Shown piece by piece: positions 6,605 to 14,956 of a stretch of 16,469 bases of DNA. Location: assembly GCA_937893205.1 (NCBI GenBank), contig CALBJU010000228.1, positions 1 to 16,469 of the forward strand, in the 5' to 3' direction. Origin of the DNA: an uncultured Bacteroidota bacterium (GTDB lineage: Bacteria > Bacteroidota > Rhodothermia > Rhodothermales > UBA10348). The position numbers were made by a program, and so were the translations under genes. Within the stretch, counting starts at the first letter, position 1. Each line of letters starts with the position of its first letter. The notes beneath the pieces are model-generated. The model did no database searches. It had not been told where the DNA came from and saw only the letters and a list, made by a program, of their open reading frames with translations.

Positions 6605-7815
6605 TAACCTCCAAACGGCGTTTTGAGGTAGCGACGAGCCAGTTCTCGAGAACTGGAGTATTCCCTCATGCCCAGAACACGGTTGTAAGCATGCTCGGCT
6701 TCTGCTCTTCGGCCGAGCGCATCGAGCACCATACCCTTTTGAAGTGTCGCGTTGACGCGGAAATGCGAGTCATGGCTGAAACCGGATTCCAGCTCGAGTG
6801 CGATATCGAAGTGAGCGAGCGCGGCGTGCAGAGAGTCCCCGCGCCGTTCGTCCCTACCCAGATAATAGTGCGCCTGCGACGCCAGCGGTTTCACATAACC
6901 AGCCTTACCCTCTTCGTAAAATTGCACGACACGTTCAAACACGGCGCGCGCTGTCTTTGACTGGCCCCAACGAGAAAGAATTCGTCCCAGAAGCACGTGA
7001 AACAGAGCATTATCCGGGTAGCGATCGCGCAGCAGGCGGATGTATGTCATGCTTTCGGAGTAGTCCGGCTCGAACACCGTATAGATCTGCAGTAGAAAGT
7101 AGGCCGCTTCGGCAGAAACGAAACGCCCGTGCTCAGCCGCTAACTTCAGCCGCCTGAGTCCACGCGCACTGTCTCCGTCAGGGAAAAAAAACATCAACGG
7201 TTTCACGATGGGATACTTGCGCGGAAGGGCTTCGGCGAAATAATCATACACACCTACACCAAAAAGTAGGTCGGCGTTACTGGTATCCGCATCCGCAATC
7301 TTAAATACGTCATCTAACGCGGATTTTCCGTCCTGGGCAGCAGCCAGCCACTCCCGTCGGTCAGAAAGCAATCGTCCCCTGAATCCGTAAGCCGCCGTCT
7401 TAAAGAACATCGCGTCGAACGCAAATCGAGGGTCACCCTCCAGCCGATTGGAAAGCTCGATTACGCGATTCATTTCTGTCAGAAAGGCCTGATCCAACGA
7501 GGTGTCCTTCACCGAAAGAGTTGGCAGGATTTTCCACCAGATGGTCAACGAGTGCAAAAACGGTCCGACCGGATGCTCAGGATAACGCGACTGGATCAAC
7601 GAAAAGACCGAATCGGCCTGCTCGTAGCGCATATTGTAGAGATGGTCAAGGGACTCATCGGCCCACTCTAGCAGATCCGGCTCGCTCAGAATTGAGCCCT
7701 CGAGGGGAATCGTCCAGGCTTTTTGGAACTCGGTGCCCGACGTCTGTGCAACGGCGTCCACAAGCGAAGCAAACGAAATCAGGAGAACAAGGATATGTGA
7801 GCGACAGAAGAGCAC
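6604..7815 (-). CDS. Exported TPR-repeat protein of unknown function
   Basis: This 403-residue protein starts at GTG 7815; an ATG at 7822 is out of frame. A signal peptide is visible: hydrophobic core at 8-18, with likely cleavage after AVA at 21-23. The mature part is almost wholly helical. TPR-like helix pairs appear at about 52-82, 237-270, 272-300 (GRILSRWGQSKTARAVFERV), 310-342 and 354-385 (GMVLDALGRRAEAEHAYNRVL). A distinctive central block, YDYFAEALPRKYP followed by PLMFFFPDGDSARGLRRL (190-223), is shared by a group of bacterial TPR proteins of unknown role. It lies 40 bases after bioY and overlaps rsmA by one base. Neighbours do not reveal a function; a periplasmic or outer-membrane-associated scaffold is a reasonable guess. 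Confidence 0.82.
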   Translation of the reverse strand: MLFCRSHILVLLISFASLVDAVAQTSGTEFQKAWTIPLEGSILSEPDLLEWADESLDHLYNMRYEQADSVFSLIQSRYPEHPVGPFLHSLTIWWKILPTLSVKDTSLDQAFLTEMNRVIELSNRLEGDPRFAFDAMFFKTAAYGFRGRLLSDRREWLAAAQDGKSALDDVFKIADADTSNADLLFGVGVYDYFAEALPRKYPIVKPLMFFFPDGDSARGLRRLKLAAEHGRFVSAEAAYFLLQIYTVFEPDYSESMTYIRLLRDRYPDNALFHVLLGRILSRWGQSKTARAVFERVVQFYEEGKAGYVKPLASQAHYYLGRDERRGDSLHAALAHFDIALELESGFSHDSHFRVNATLQKGMVLDALGRRAEAEHAYNRVLGMREYSSSRELARRYLKTPFGG

Positions 7816-7855
7816 TTCCCATCAACAAGATGGCTCCAACCCCAGTTCCTTCCGC

Positions 7856-8446
7856 TTATCCCCGTTTGGTCAGTGACCGCGTTCCCTGATAAACGAGACC
7901 TACAAGGAGAATTTTGGCGAGATCGACCGGCACGAATCGAAGCCATCCTTTATCGATGGATTCGAACCAGGTCACGTGTTCGGCCGCGTAATGAAGCCAC
8001 CCCACTCCAAGCACAAATAGCGTGAGTGATCCGACTATCATTGAAAGAACACTTCCGCCCATGCCATTCCAGCGTTTTGAAGCAAAGCCAATGGCAGCGG
8101 CCGAAAGAGGGTAGGCCAGAAGATATCCCGCCGTTATGGCTCCAAAGAGATACGCTGGGCCGGAGCCGTCACCTGCATAGACGGGCAGAAAAAGCCCAAT
8201 AAGAAGGTACATGCCCTGAGCGAGCATTCCATTTCGCCATCCCAGATACAGACCACTTCCGTAGACCGCCAGCGTCTGAAGGGTGAACGGTACTTCCCAT
8301 AGATAGAGCCTGAACTGAGCTCCGAGAGCAGTCAGAGCTGCAAACCCGAGAATACCCAGCATCTGCATAGTCACAGAGGCTGAGCCGCTGCGAAGGTCGT
8401 CAATGGTCGAGACGCTGGTCGTCCGAAGTCCCAGAATAGATTCCAT
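7856..8446 (-). CDS. bioY: BioY-family biotin transporter S component
   Basis: BioY is the substrate-binding membrane subunit of the ECF biotin transporter. It either works alone or pairs with an energy-coupling module. From ATG 8446 the protein has 196 residues and six predicted helices. The family signature is clear: QFRLYLWEVPFTLQTLAV (44-61), the GxxLGWRxGxLxQxxYLLIGLFLPVYAG run that follows, GAITAGYLLAYPLSA (102-116), and DLAKILL (175-181) before the C terminus. I prefer ATG 8446 over TTG 8524, because the 26 extra residues are polar, not conserved in the family, and have no ribosome site. No bioM (ATPase) or bioN gene is nearby, so the energy module, if any, is encoded elsewhere. It may share a transcript with metH, which ends 116 bases upstream. 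Confidence 0.88.
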   Translation of the reverse strand: MESILGLRTTSVSTIDDLRSGSASVTMQMLGILGFAALTALGAQFRLYLWEVPFTLQTLAVYGSGLYLGWRNGMLAQGMYLLIGLFLPVYAGDGSGPAYLFGAITAGYLLAYPLSAAAIGFASKRWNGMGGSVLSMIVGSLTLFVLGVGWLHYAAEHVTWFESIDKGWLRFVPVDLAKILLVGLVYQGTRSLTKRG

Positions 8447-8562
8447 AGTGTCGAGGTCGATGTACTGGTTATTTGGTGGCTGCGCCCGAAGTTGGGAGAA
8501 GGACGGCCGCAAGATAGGAAGCAATTCGAACTAAAATCGGTGCCTGGCCGGGTCCAAGGGGA

Positions 8563-11500
8563 TCAGAGAGACGAACCCTCCCGAACGCGCTCATAGTTCA
8601 ATCGGGACTCGAGCCATTTTTCTGTGATGCTCATCGTAATGCCTTTCCGCTTGGCATAGTCTGTCACCTGATCGCGCGCAATCTTGCCCACATTGAAGTA
8701 CTCTGCTTCCGGGTGGCAGAAGAACAAGCCGCAGACAGAGGCCGCGGGCAGCATAGCAAGATGTTCGGTGAGCTCTATTCCCGTCGTAGACGACACGTCC
8801 AGAATATCGAAGATTGTCTCTTTTTCTGTGTGGTCTGGTTGAGCCGGATAGCCGGGGGCCGGCCGGATACCTCTGTATTTTTCGGCGATGAGCTCGTCTT
8901 TCGAGTGACGTTCCAGCTTCTCATACCCCCATAGCTCCCGGCGGACCACTTCGTGCACGTATTCGGCAAACGCCTCGGCCAGCCGGTCCGCTAGGGCTTT
9001 AAGAAGTATTGCTCGGTAGTCATCGTGATCGGCTTCGTAGGTTGCCACCAGTTCGGATACTCCGTGACCTGATGTCACGGCAAACATTCCAACATGACTC
9101 TGGATCTCATTTGAGGATGGAGACACAAAATCAGCCATCGCGCGGTTCGGTTTTCCTTTTGATTTTTGGGATTGCTGCCTGAGGGTGTGTAGAAGCCTCT
9201 GGCCACCTTCGATCTCAAGAACGATATCGTCGCCGACTGAATGCGCCGGGAAAAGCCCGACAACTCCTTTTGGTACCAGGAGGTCGCCGTCTGTCAGTTC
9301 ATCCAACATCTCCTTCGCATCGTCGAACAATCCACGCGCCGCTTCTCCCCTTCTGTCATCATCCAGAATGGCCGGATACTTGCCCTTCATCTCCCACGCT
9401 TGGAAAAAGGGTGTCCAGTCGATAAAGGGGCGCAGATCGCTCACGGTGACCTGGTCAAACAGTCGAATCCCTGTTTCTCTCGGTTTCGGATCGGTTTCCA
9501 GAGTAAAAGAGAGCCGTAGAGGGTTCGACCTGGCTTGGGTAATGGAGAGATACTTTTCACGGCGGTTTCTACTCTCGTATCGATCCCGCAGCTTTTCGTA
9601 GGAAGCGCGGGTGCGGCTCACAAATTCGTCTCTTGTTTCATCCGAGAGGAGGCTTCCGACCACCGTAACACTGCGCGAGGCGTCCAGAACGTGAATGACC
9701 GGGGCCTGGCGAGCAGGCTCAATCTTCACGGCCGTGTGCATTTCTGATGTTGTCGCGCCTCCGATGAGGAGCGGGAGGTCGATCCCGCGTCGTTGCATTT
9801 CACTCGCAACGTGGACCATTTCGTCCAGAGAGGGAGTGATCAAGCCGCTCAGTCCAACTGCGTCCACCTCGTGTTTAAGTGCTTCGTCCAGAATCTTTTC
9901 CGCCGGAACCATTACGCCCAGATCAATGATCTCGTAATTATTGCACCCGAGCACCACTCCCACAATATTTTTGCCGATATCGTGGACATCGCCCTTTACT
10001 GTCGCCATCAGAATTCTGACCTGTCTTTCTCCCTCCCCGACTTCCGCCTTTTCAGCTTCGATGAAGGGGGTCAACCAGGCAACGGCCTTCTTCATCACGC
10101 GCGCGCTCTTTACCACCTGAGGCAAGAACATTTTTCCCTCCCCGAAGAGGTCTCCCACACGATTCATTCCGGCCATCAAAGGGCCCTCGATCACGCGAAT
10201 GGCCCTCTCATACTTCAGCCTCGCTTCTTCGGTGTCCTCTTCAATGAACTCTACTACGCCTTTCACCAACGCATATTTCAATCGCTCCTCGACTGACTCC
10301 AGCCTCCAGGCAAGCACTTCTTCTTCAGTCTGATCCTTCTTTCCAACGACCCTCTCGGCCAGATCCACCAGCCGCTCGGTCGCATCTTCATCGCGGTTGA
10401 ACAGGACATCTTCAATGGCCTTGAGCAGATCCGGTGGGATGTCATCGTATAGGGCTACTTGTCCGGCATTGACTATGCCCATGTCCATTCCAGCCTGAAT
10501 GGCGTGGTACAGGAACACCGTGTGCATGGCTTCCCGAACCGTGTCGTTCCCTCGAAACGAAAAGGAGAGATTGGAAACTCCGCCGGAAACCCGGACGCCC
10601 CGCAGATTTTCCTTGATCCACCGCGTCGCCTCCAGGTAGTCCATTGCATAGCGATTGTGTTCTGGAATTCCCGTCGCGACTGCGAAAATATTCGGATCAA
10701 AGATGATGTCTTCAGCAGGAAACTTGAGCTCTTTGGTAAGAATGTTGTAAGCCCGCTGACAAATCTCTTTTCGACGATCAGCCGTCTCTGCCTGGCCTTT
10801 CTCGTCAAACGCCATCACAATTACGGCGGCGCCATACATGCGGGCTCGCCGAGCCTGCTCCCGAAACGGACCCTCTCCTTCCTTGAGACTAATTGAATTG
10901 ACGATAGACTTGCCCTGCACGCAACGCAATCCGGCTTCGATAACATCCCATTTCGACGAGTCGACAACGACCGGTACGCGAGCAATATCCGGCTCTGCAG
11001 CAATCAGGTTCAGAAACCGGGTGATGGCACTCTCCGAATCAAGCAGGCCCTCATCCATGTTCACGTCGATCAGCTGCGCACCGTTCTCCACCTGCTGAAG
11101 AGCGACTGAGACCGCTTCATCGTAGTTGTCATCCTTGATCAGGCGGGCGAAGCGACGCGAGCCCGTCACATTGGTGCGTTCCCCGATATTGACAAAGTTC
11201 AGGTTCTCTCGAAATATGAAGGGCTCGAGCCCGGATGTCCGCAGCGTCGCCTCGGGGGAGGGAATTACACGCGGCGGATGTTTCGAGGCGGCGTCAGCAA
11301 TAGCACGAATATGGTCGGCCGTCGTACCGCAGCACCCCCCGACAATATTCAGAAAACCGTCAGCTGCGTAGGCATCTACCTGAGACGCCATGAACTCGGG
11401 CGTCTCATCATATCCCCCGAACTCGTTCGGAAGACCCGCATTAGGATATAAACTCGTCAGAACCGGGGCGATGTTCGACAGCGTTTGGAGATATGGACGC

Positions 11501-12264
11501 ATCTGCTCCGAACCCAGTGCGCAGTTCAACCCAATCGACATCAATTCGGGGGTGTGGGACACAGAGATCCAGAATGCCTCCGTGATCTGGCCTGACAACG
11601 TTCTGCCGCTCTGATCCACGATGGTGCCGGATATCATTACGGGCACGGTCCGACCCTTCGTCTCAAATACCTGGTTGATAGCGAAAATCGCAGCTTTCGC
11701 GTTCAACGTGTCAAAGATGGTCTCGATGAGCAGGATGTCGATGCCGCCCTCCATCAGCGCAGAAATCTGCTCGGCATAAGAGGCGGCCATCTGCTGGAAG
11801 GTTACCGTCCTGAATCCCGGGTCGTTCACATCGGGAGACATGTTCAGAGACGCATTCGTGGGACCGACTGCGCCGGCCACAAATCGGGGTTTATCCGGCG
11901 TGCGCAATGTCCAAGCATCAGCGGCTTCGCGGGCCACACGCACGGCCGCCAGATTGATATCGGACGATGCATCTTCGAGACCGTAATCAGCCTGCGAAAT
12001 CCGATTGGCAGAAAAGGTGTTGGTCTCGATGATATCCGATCCTGCAGCCAGGTACACTTCGTGGATACCCTTGATCAGCTCGGGTTTGGTCAGAGACAGA
12101 AGGTCGTTATTCCCGAAAAGGGGCTGGCCATGACCTGCGAAACGATCACCCCTGAAGTCCTCTTCCTGGGGCTTTTCGTTCTGAATGAGCGTGCCCATAG
12201 CGCCGTCCAGGACGAGAATTCGTTCCGAGAGAGCTTTAAACAGGATTGTTCTGCGGTCGTCCAT
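8563..12264 (-). CDS. metH: Cobalamin-dependent methionine synthase MetH
   Basis: MetH transfers a methyl group from 5-methyltetrahydrofolate to homocysteine by way of methylcobalamin. The 1233 residues are full length with all modules. The homocysteine domain (about 10-330) holds DGAMGT (20-25) and zinc ligands C248, C311 and C312 (GGCCGT). The pterin domain (about 355-640) begins FVNIGERTNVTGS. The cobalamin cap and Rossmann domains (about 645-885) hold D759-x-H761-x-x-G764, with H761 the lower cobalt ligand. The SAM-binding reactivation domain (about 905-1225) holds RGIRPAPGYP (1131-1140) and VCGLFFCHPEAEYFNVGKI (1177-1195). In the reactivation motif the frequent PACPDH is PAQPDH, a tolerated variant. 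The ATG at 12264 is 68 bases after the hydrolase stop. That gap is too short for a full cobalamin or SAM riboswitch and I see none. Confidence 0.98.
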   Translation of the reverse strand: MDDRRTILFKALSERILVLDGAMGTLIQNEKPQEEDFRGDRFAGHGQPLFGNNDLLSLTKPELIKGIHEVYLAAGSDIIETNTFSANRISQADYGLEDASSDINLAAVRVAREAADAWTLRTPDKPRFVAGAVGPTNASLNMSPDVNDPGFRTVTFQQMAASYAEQISALMEGGIDILLIETIFDTLNAKAAIFAINQVFETKGRTVPVMISGTIVDQSGRTLSGQITEAFWISVSHTPELMSIGLNCALGSEQMRPYLQTLSNIAPVLTSLYPNAGLPNEFGGYDETPEFMASQVDAYAADGFLNIVGGCCGTTADHIRAIADAASKHPPRVIPSPEATLRTSGLEPFIFRENLNFVNIGERTNVTGSRRFARLIKDDNYDEAVSVALQQVENGAQLIDVNMDEGLLDSESAITRFLNLIAAEPDIARVPVVVDSSKWDVIEAGLRCVQGKSIVNSISLKEGEGPFREQARRARMYGAAVIVMAFDEKGQAETADRRKEICQRAYNILTKELKFPAEDIIFDPNIFAVATGIPEHNRYAMDYLEATRWIKENLRGVRVSGGVSNLSFSFRGNDTVREAMHTVFLYHAIQAGMDMGIVNAGQVALYDDIPPDLLKAIEDVLFNRDEDATERLVDLAERVVGKKDQTEEEVLAWRLESVEERLKYALVKGVVEFIEEDTEEARLKYERAIRVIEGPLMAGMNRVGDLFGEGKMFLPQVVKSARVMKKAVAWLTPFIEAEKAEVGEGERQVRILMATVKGDVHDIGKNIVGVVLGCNNYEIIDLGVMVPAEKILDEALKHEVDAVGLSGLITPSLDEMVHVASEMQRRGIDLPLLIGGATTSEMHTAVKIEPARQAPVIHVLDASRSVTVVGSLLSDETRDEFVSRTRASYEKLRDRYESRNRREKYLSITQARSNPLRLSFTLETDPKPRETGIRLFDQVTVSDLRPFIDWTPFFQAWEMKGKYPAILDDDRRGEAARGLFDDAKEMLDELTDGDLLVPKGVVGLFPAHSVGDDIVLEIEGGQRLLHTLRQQSQKSKGKPNRAMADFVSPSSNEIQSHVGMFAVTSGHGVSELVATYEADHDDYRAILLKALADRLAEAFAEYVHEVVRRELWGYEKLERHSKDELIAEKYRGIRPAPGYPAQPDHTEKETIFDILDVSSTTGIELTEHLAMLPAASVCGLFFCHPEAEYFNVGKIARDQVTDYAKRKGITMSITEKWLESRLNYERVREGSSL

Positions 12265-12332
12265 GGGTGGCGGATTTCGAGCGATGGAGCACTCGAACGA
12301 CCATCCTACGGGCTGGTTCTACCAAATGCGAT

Positions 12333-13100
12333 TCAGGAAGCCCTCAGAAAATCCAGTACCAGGTTGGAAAAGCGATCTGGATCATCCGCGTGGAGCCAGT
12401 GGCCCGCACCCGCCATTTCCTTCATCTCCGCAAACGGAAACAGCGCTCGGATGGAAGGCAGATCGTCCTCCTTAAGATATCCAGACTCCATTCCTCGAAT
12501 AAAGAGGGTGTCGCCCTCGAAGGAATTCCAGCTCTCGACAACCCCCAATACATCGCTGTAGGATGCTCGAATGACGGGCAGATTGATCCGCCACCTGAAT
12601 TCTCCGTCTTCCCGCGTAAGATTTTTCATCAGAAACTGCCTCAGGCCTTCCTCTGGAATCATAGGCTGCAGCGCTGCTTCAATTTCTGGGCGACTTTCAA
12701 AGAGGGATGGATCGATGGATTCCAGTGCCCTGAAAATCGATTCATGTCGGGGCTCGTATGCTCTCGGGGCGATGTCTGCTACAATCAGCCGATCGACGAC
12801 CTCGCTGTGTTCAAGGGCAAGGTGCATTCCGAGCTTACCGCCCAGGGAATGTCCCAGAAAATGCGCTTGAGGCAGGTGTTCGTCTTCAAGCAACTCAAGG
12901 AGGTCTTGAGCCATGGCCGAGTAATCGAAGACGTCAGAATGTGGGCTCCGACCGTGATTCCTGAGGTCAACGACAATCGTTCGGAAATACCGACCAAACT
13001 GCTTTCGGGCCAGAGATGCCCAATTGCCGCCGGCTCCAAATAAGCCGTGTACGATAATCAGGGGGTCGCCATTGCCGTATGTCTGACGGAATAATCTCAT
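12333..13100 (-). CDS. Alpha/beta hydrolase, YbfF-like esterase (possible MenH role)
   Basis: This 255-residue protein has the alpha/beta hydrolase fold: oxyanion loop HGLFGAGGNW (18-27), VVDLRNHGRSP (43-53), nucleophile elbow GHSLGG with S85, VADIAP (107-112), and histidine motif GHWLH with H234. D109 and D212 are candidate acids. The RNHGxSP motif, the ADIAP motif and PxIRxxYSDVLG make it closest in character to YbfF-type acyl esterases. It lies two genes after menE in the same direction. Men clusters often carry a MenH (SHCHC synthase), also an alpha/beta hydrolase with a Ser-Asp-His triad, so a MenH role is conceivable, but the YbfF-like motifs argue for a general esterase. The start is ATG 13100; upstream is a 78-base gap holding a weak inverted repeat. 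Confidence 0.85.
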   Translation of the reverse strand: MRLFRQTYGNGDPLIIVHGLFGAGGNWASLARKQFGRYFRTIVVDLRNHGRSPHSDVFDYSAMAQDLLELLEDEHLPQAHFLGHSLGGKLGMHLALEHSEVVDRLIVADIAPRAYEPRHESIFRALESIDPSLFESRPEIEAALQPMIPEEGLRQFLMKNLTREDGEFRWRINLPVIRASYSDVLGVVESWNSFEGDTLFIRGMESGYLKEDDLPSIRALFPFAEMKEMAGAGHWLHADDPDRFSNLVLDFLRAS

Positions 13101-13123
13101 TCCGCGAATCTACGGTGCGCGTC

Positions 13124-13165
13124 GGGTCCAGTAAACGAACGGGAACAGAATTACCGACTGGATCC
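13124..13165 (-). other. Inverted repeat upstream of the hydrolase gene
   Basis: GGGTCCAGT (13124-13132) and ACTGGATCC (13157-13165) are complementary at eight of nine positions around 24 bases. It lies in the 78-base gap between the small acidic protein and the hydrolase, ending 24 bases before the hydrolase start. It could be a hairpin in the leader or an operator. The long loop makes a terminator unlikely. Confidence 0.3.
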
Positions 13166-13178
13166 AGGCTTTTCAGCC

Positions 13179-13451
13179 CTACTCTTCTTCCTTATCGTCG
13201 AGGTCCTCTTTATCGACATCATCGCCATCGACGTCATCATCATCCAGATCATCGCCGAAACCACCCCATCCGCACCGGCATCTGCCGCTGTTGACGCAAT
13301 AGACCGCGATCACTATCAGGATGATCCACCAGAGGGAGGAGCCTCCCATATGAACATGGGCGACATCAGTGTTCGTGAGGAACATGATGAGAACTACCAG
13401 GCCGCCGGCCAGGAGCCATTTTGATCTACCGCTACGTGCTGATTCTGACAT
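13179..13451 (-). CDS. Small two-TM protein with acidic tail, function unknown
   Basis: I do not recognise this 90-residue protein. It has a short basic N terminus (R7, R9, K11), a hydrophobic segment at 12-26, a small loop with H32-V-H34 and GGSS, a second hydrophobic segment at 41-53 beginning WWIILIVIAVYCV, a CxC pair (C58, C60) in a Gly-rich stretch, and a tail (67-90) in which 17 of 24 residues are Asp or Glu. The topology is likely two helices with both ends on the same face. The HxH, CxC and acidic tail suggest possible metal contact, but that is inference only. The tail is encoded by GAT/GAC-type triplets and is low in complexity. It follows menE after 92 bases that include a hairpin. 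It reads as a real gene because of ATG, topology and unbroken frame, but no homologue is known to me. Confidence 0.65.
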   Translation of the reverse strand: MSESARSGRSKWLLAGGLVVLIMFLTNTDVAHVHMGGSSLWWIILIVIAVYCVNSGRCRCGWGGFGDDLDDDDVDGDDVDKEDLDDKEEE

Positions 13452-13494
13452 GGAATTATCGGTTGCTTCCCTCGAATTCGTTCTTCCTTATGAG

Positions 13495-13534
13495 GTGTCC
13501 ATTCTGAAGCCCTCTCGTAGGGGAGTCTGGACAC
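13495..13534 (-). terminator. Nested hairpin just after menE
   Basis: GTGTCCA (13495-13501) and TGGACAC (13528-13534) pair perfectly over 7 bases. Inside them CCCT (13510-13513) pairs with AGGG (13519-13522) around a 5-base loop. The structure begins 9 bases after the menE stop codon on the minus strand, where a terminator or 3' stabilising element would sit. No U-tract follows. If it terminates, it separates the men genes from the downstream small protein. Confidence 0.35.
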
Positions 13535-13543
13535 GCTTTGTGC

Positions 13544-14956
13544 TTACGGGAGAGGATCCTTCAGGGTTGCAACGATCCTGATCGCATTCTCCTTTAATTC
13601 GGCGCGCGAGTGCTTCAGGGCTTCGGGAGGAATCGGGCCAAGACTCAGGAAGTGATCGGGAATGCAAAACTTAGGCAAGAGGGCAGCAAGTTCGGATTCG
13701 AACCAGTCCTTTGTAGGCAGCTCTCCCGACATCTGGACAAAGGCCACCGGTCGTTCACCAAAACGCGCGTGCGGAACGCCCACCACCACAGCTGCTACCA
13801 CTCCTTCCAATGAAGACAACGTCGCGGCAACCTCATTAGGATCGATATTTTCGCCACCAGACAGGATCATTCCGTCCGCTCGTTCACCAATTTCCAGATT
13901 ACCCTCTGACGTAAACCGAACCGTATCCCCCGTCGACATCCAGTCTTCCTGATCGCGCTCCAAGCCTGCGTAGCCCTGAAATACTACCGGTCCCCGCACT
14001 TCGAGAACGCCCTCGTCGTCCGTGCGAGTTTCAACACCGCCTAGTAGGATGCCTGCGTGCACATTTTTTCTCTCGCTAGTCTCGCCACTCGCACTACCCC
14101 ACCTGTCGGAAAGACTGATCATGGAACTGGTTTCGGTCATCCCATAGGTGGTCCGAATGGGATAGCCCAGTTCAATTGCGCTCGCGAGAAGGTCTGCGTT
14201 CAGACTGGCGCCGCCGACGACCACGTCCCGGACGGCCGCGGGGCACCGCACGCCTTCGGTAACCAGATCGTGAAGCTGAGTGGGCACCAACGAAATCAGA
14301 GTCGGCGGCGCCGAAAGAAGTTGCTGAGCTATCGACTGATCTCTCGTCGCCAGTTGCACGGCCGATCCCGCAACGAACGACCGCCACAGTATGGCCAGGC
14401 CCCCAATGTGAAAGGCAGGAAGGCTCCAGAGCCATCTGTCTCCGACTCCGGGTTCGAGAATGCTATTGACCGCGATCGCGGATGACAGGTGATTTTCGGG
14501 GGTGTGGAAGGCAATCTTGGGGCTTCCTGTACTGCCGGAAGTTAAAACAAGTGTAAATCCGAGTAGAACATCCTCTTTTTTTGCTTCGACAGGTTGTTCA
14601 GCGTGCGCTGGCGCTTGGGTAGCCAGGGTGACTATTTCGTCGAATCTAGCGTCCGGCCAACGAGGACTGATGACGAACGGAGGCCGGCCCGCCCTAAGCG
14701 CGCCGTATATATCGGCGATCAACTGGACCGTATTCCATGAGCGCAAGGGCACTACTGATGGTTGGAACGTTGAGTATAGAGCAGCCCTCTGCTCAACCAG
14801 TCGGTCCAGCTCTGCGAAGGTGAGATCACGTCCGTCGGCCTCGGCGACGGCCCGAAAGTCCGGATTATGGATCGCTTGCCATGATATCGGGCAGATCGGT
14901 GGACCCAATCCACTCCTGCTCAGATAAGCTTCCTGGTATGAAGGATTCGGGCTCAC
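13544..14956 (-). CDS. menE: O-succinylbenzoate-CoA ligase MenE
   Basis: MenE activates o-succinylbenzoate with ATP and CoA to OSB-CoA, the substrate of MenB in menaquinone synthesis. The 470 residues form an adenylating (ANL) enzyme: P-loop LVLTSGSTGSPK at 136-147, SLPAFHIGGLAIL at 178-190, aromatic/acid motif TTYGMTETSS at 269-278, STGD at 341-344, hinge region ERADGMILSGGENIDPNE at 358-375, and C-terminal Lys K448 in the A10 position. The usual PxxxxGKxxR reads PPEALKHSR, so Lys and Arg are kept but the Gly before Lys is Leu. The start is GTG 14956, whose GTGA overlaps the menC stop by 4 bases, a clear coupling signal. The order menA-menC-menE supports the name over other acyl-CoA ligases. 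Confidence 0.92.
   Translation of the reverse strand: MSPNPSYQEAYLSRSGLGPPICPISWQAIHNPDFRAVAEADGRDLTFAELDRLVEQRAALYSTFQPSVVPLRSWNTVQLIADIYGALRAGRPPFVISPRWPDARFDEIVTLATQAPAHAEQPVEAKKEDVLLGFTLVLTSGSTGSPKIAFHTPENHLSSAIAVNSILEPGVGDRWLWSLPAFHIGGLAILWRSFVAGSAVQLATRDQSIAQQLLSAPPTLISLVPTQLHDLVTEGVRCPAAVRDVVVGGASLNADLLASAIELGYPIRTTYGMTETSSMISLSDRWGSASGETSERKNVHAGILLGGVETRTDDEGVLEVRGPVVFQGYAGLERDQEDWMSTGDTVRFTSEGNLEIGERADGMILSGGENIDPNEVAATLSSLEGVVAAVVVGVPHARFGERPVAFVQMSGELPTKDWFESELAALLPKFCIPDHFLSLGPIPPEALKHSRAELKENAIRIVATLKDPLP

Noticed and set aside
8447..8524. Upstream TTG 8524 start for bioY
   Set aside because: The extra 26 residues are polar, have no counterpart in BioY proteins and no ribosome site precedes the TTG.
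12265..12332. Cobalamin or SAM riboswitch before metH
   Set aside because: The gap is only 68 bases. It has one weak hairpin (TTCGAG at 12276-12281 with CTCGAA at 12292-12297) and no recognisable B12-box or SAM-aptamer core.
12246..13043. 265-residue plus-strand ORF opposite the hydrolase
   Set aside because: It lies wholly antisense to a well-supported alpha/beta hydrolase gene and the metH start. The residue composition is patchy (rich in Arg, Ser, Gln) and shows no domain, so it is a shadow of the real coding frame.
13195..13260. Possible microsatellite or short repeat array
   Set aside because: The ATC/GTC triplet pattern is explained by the in-frame Asp/Glu tail of the small membrane protein, with no exact repeat unit of useful length.
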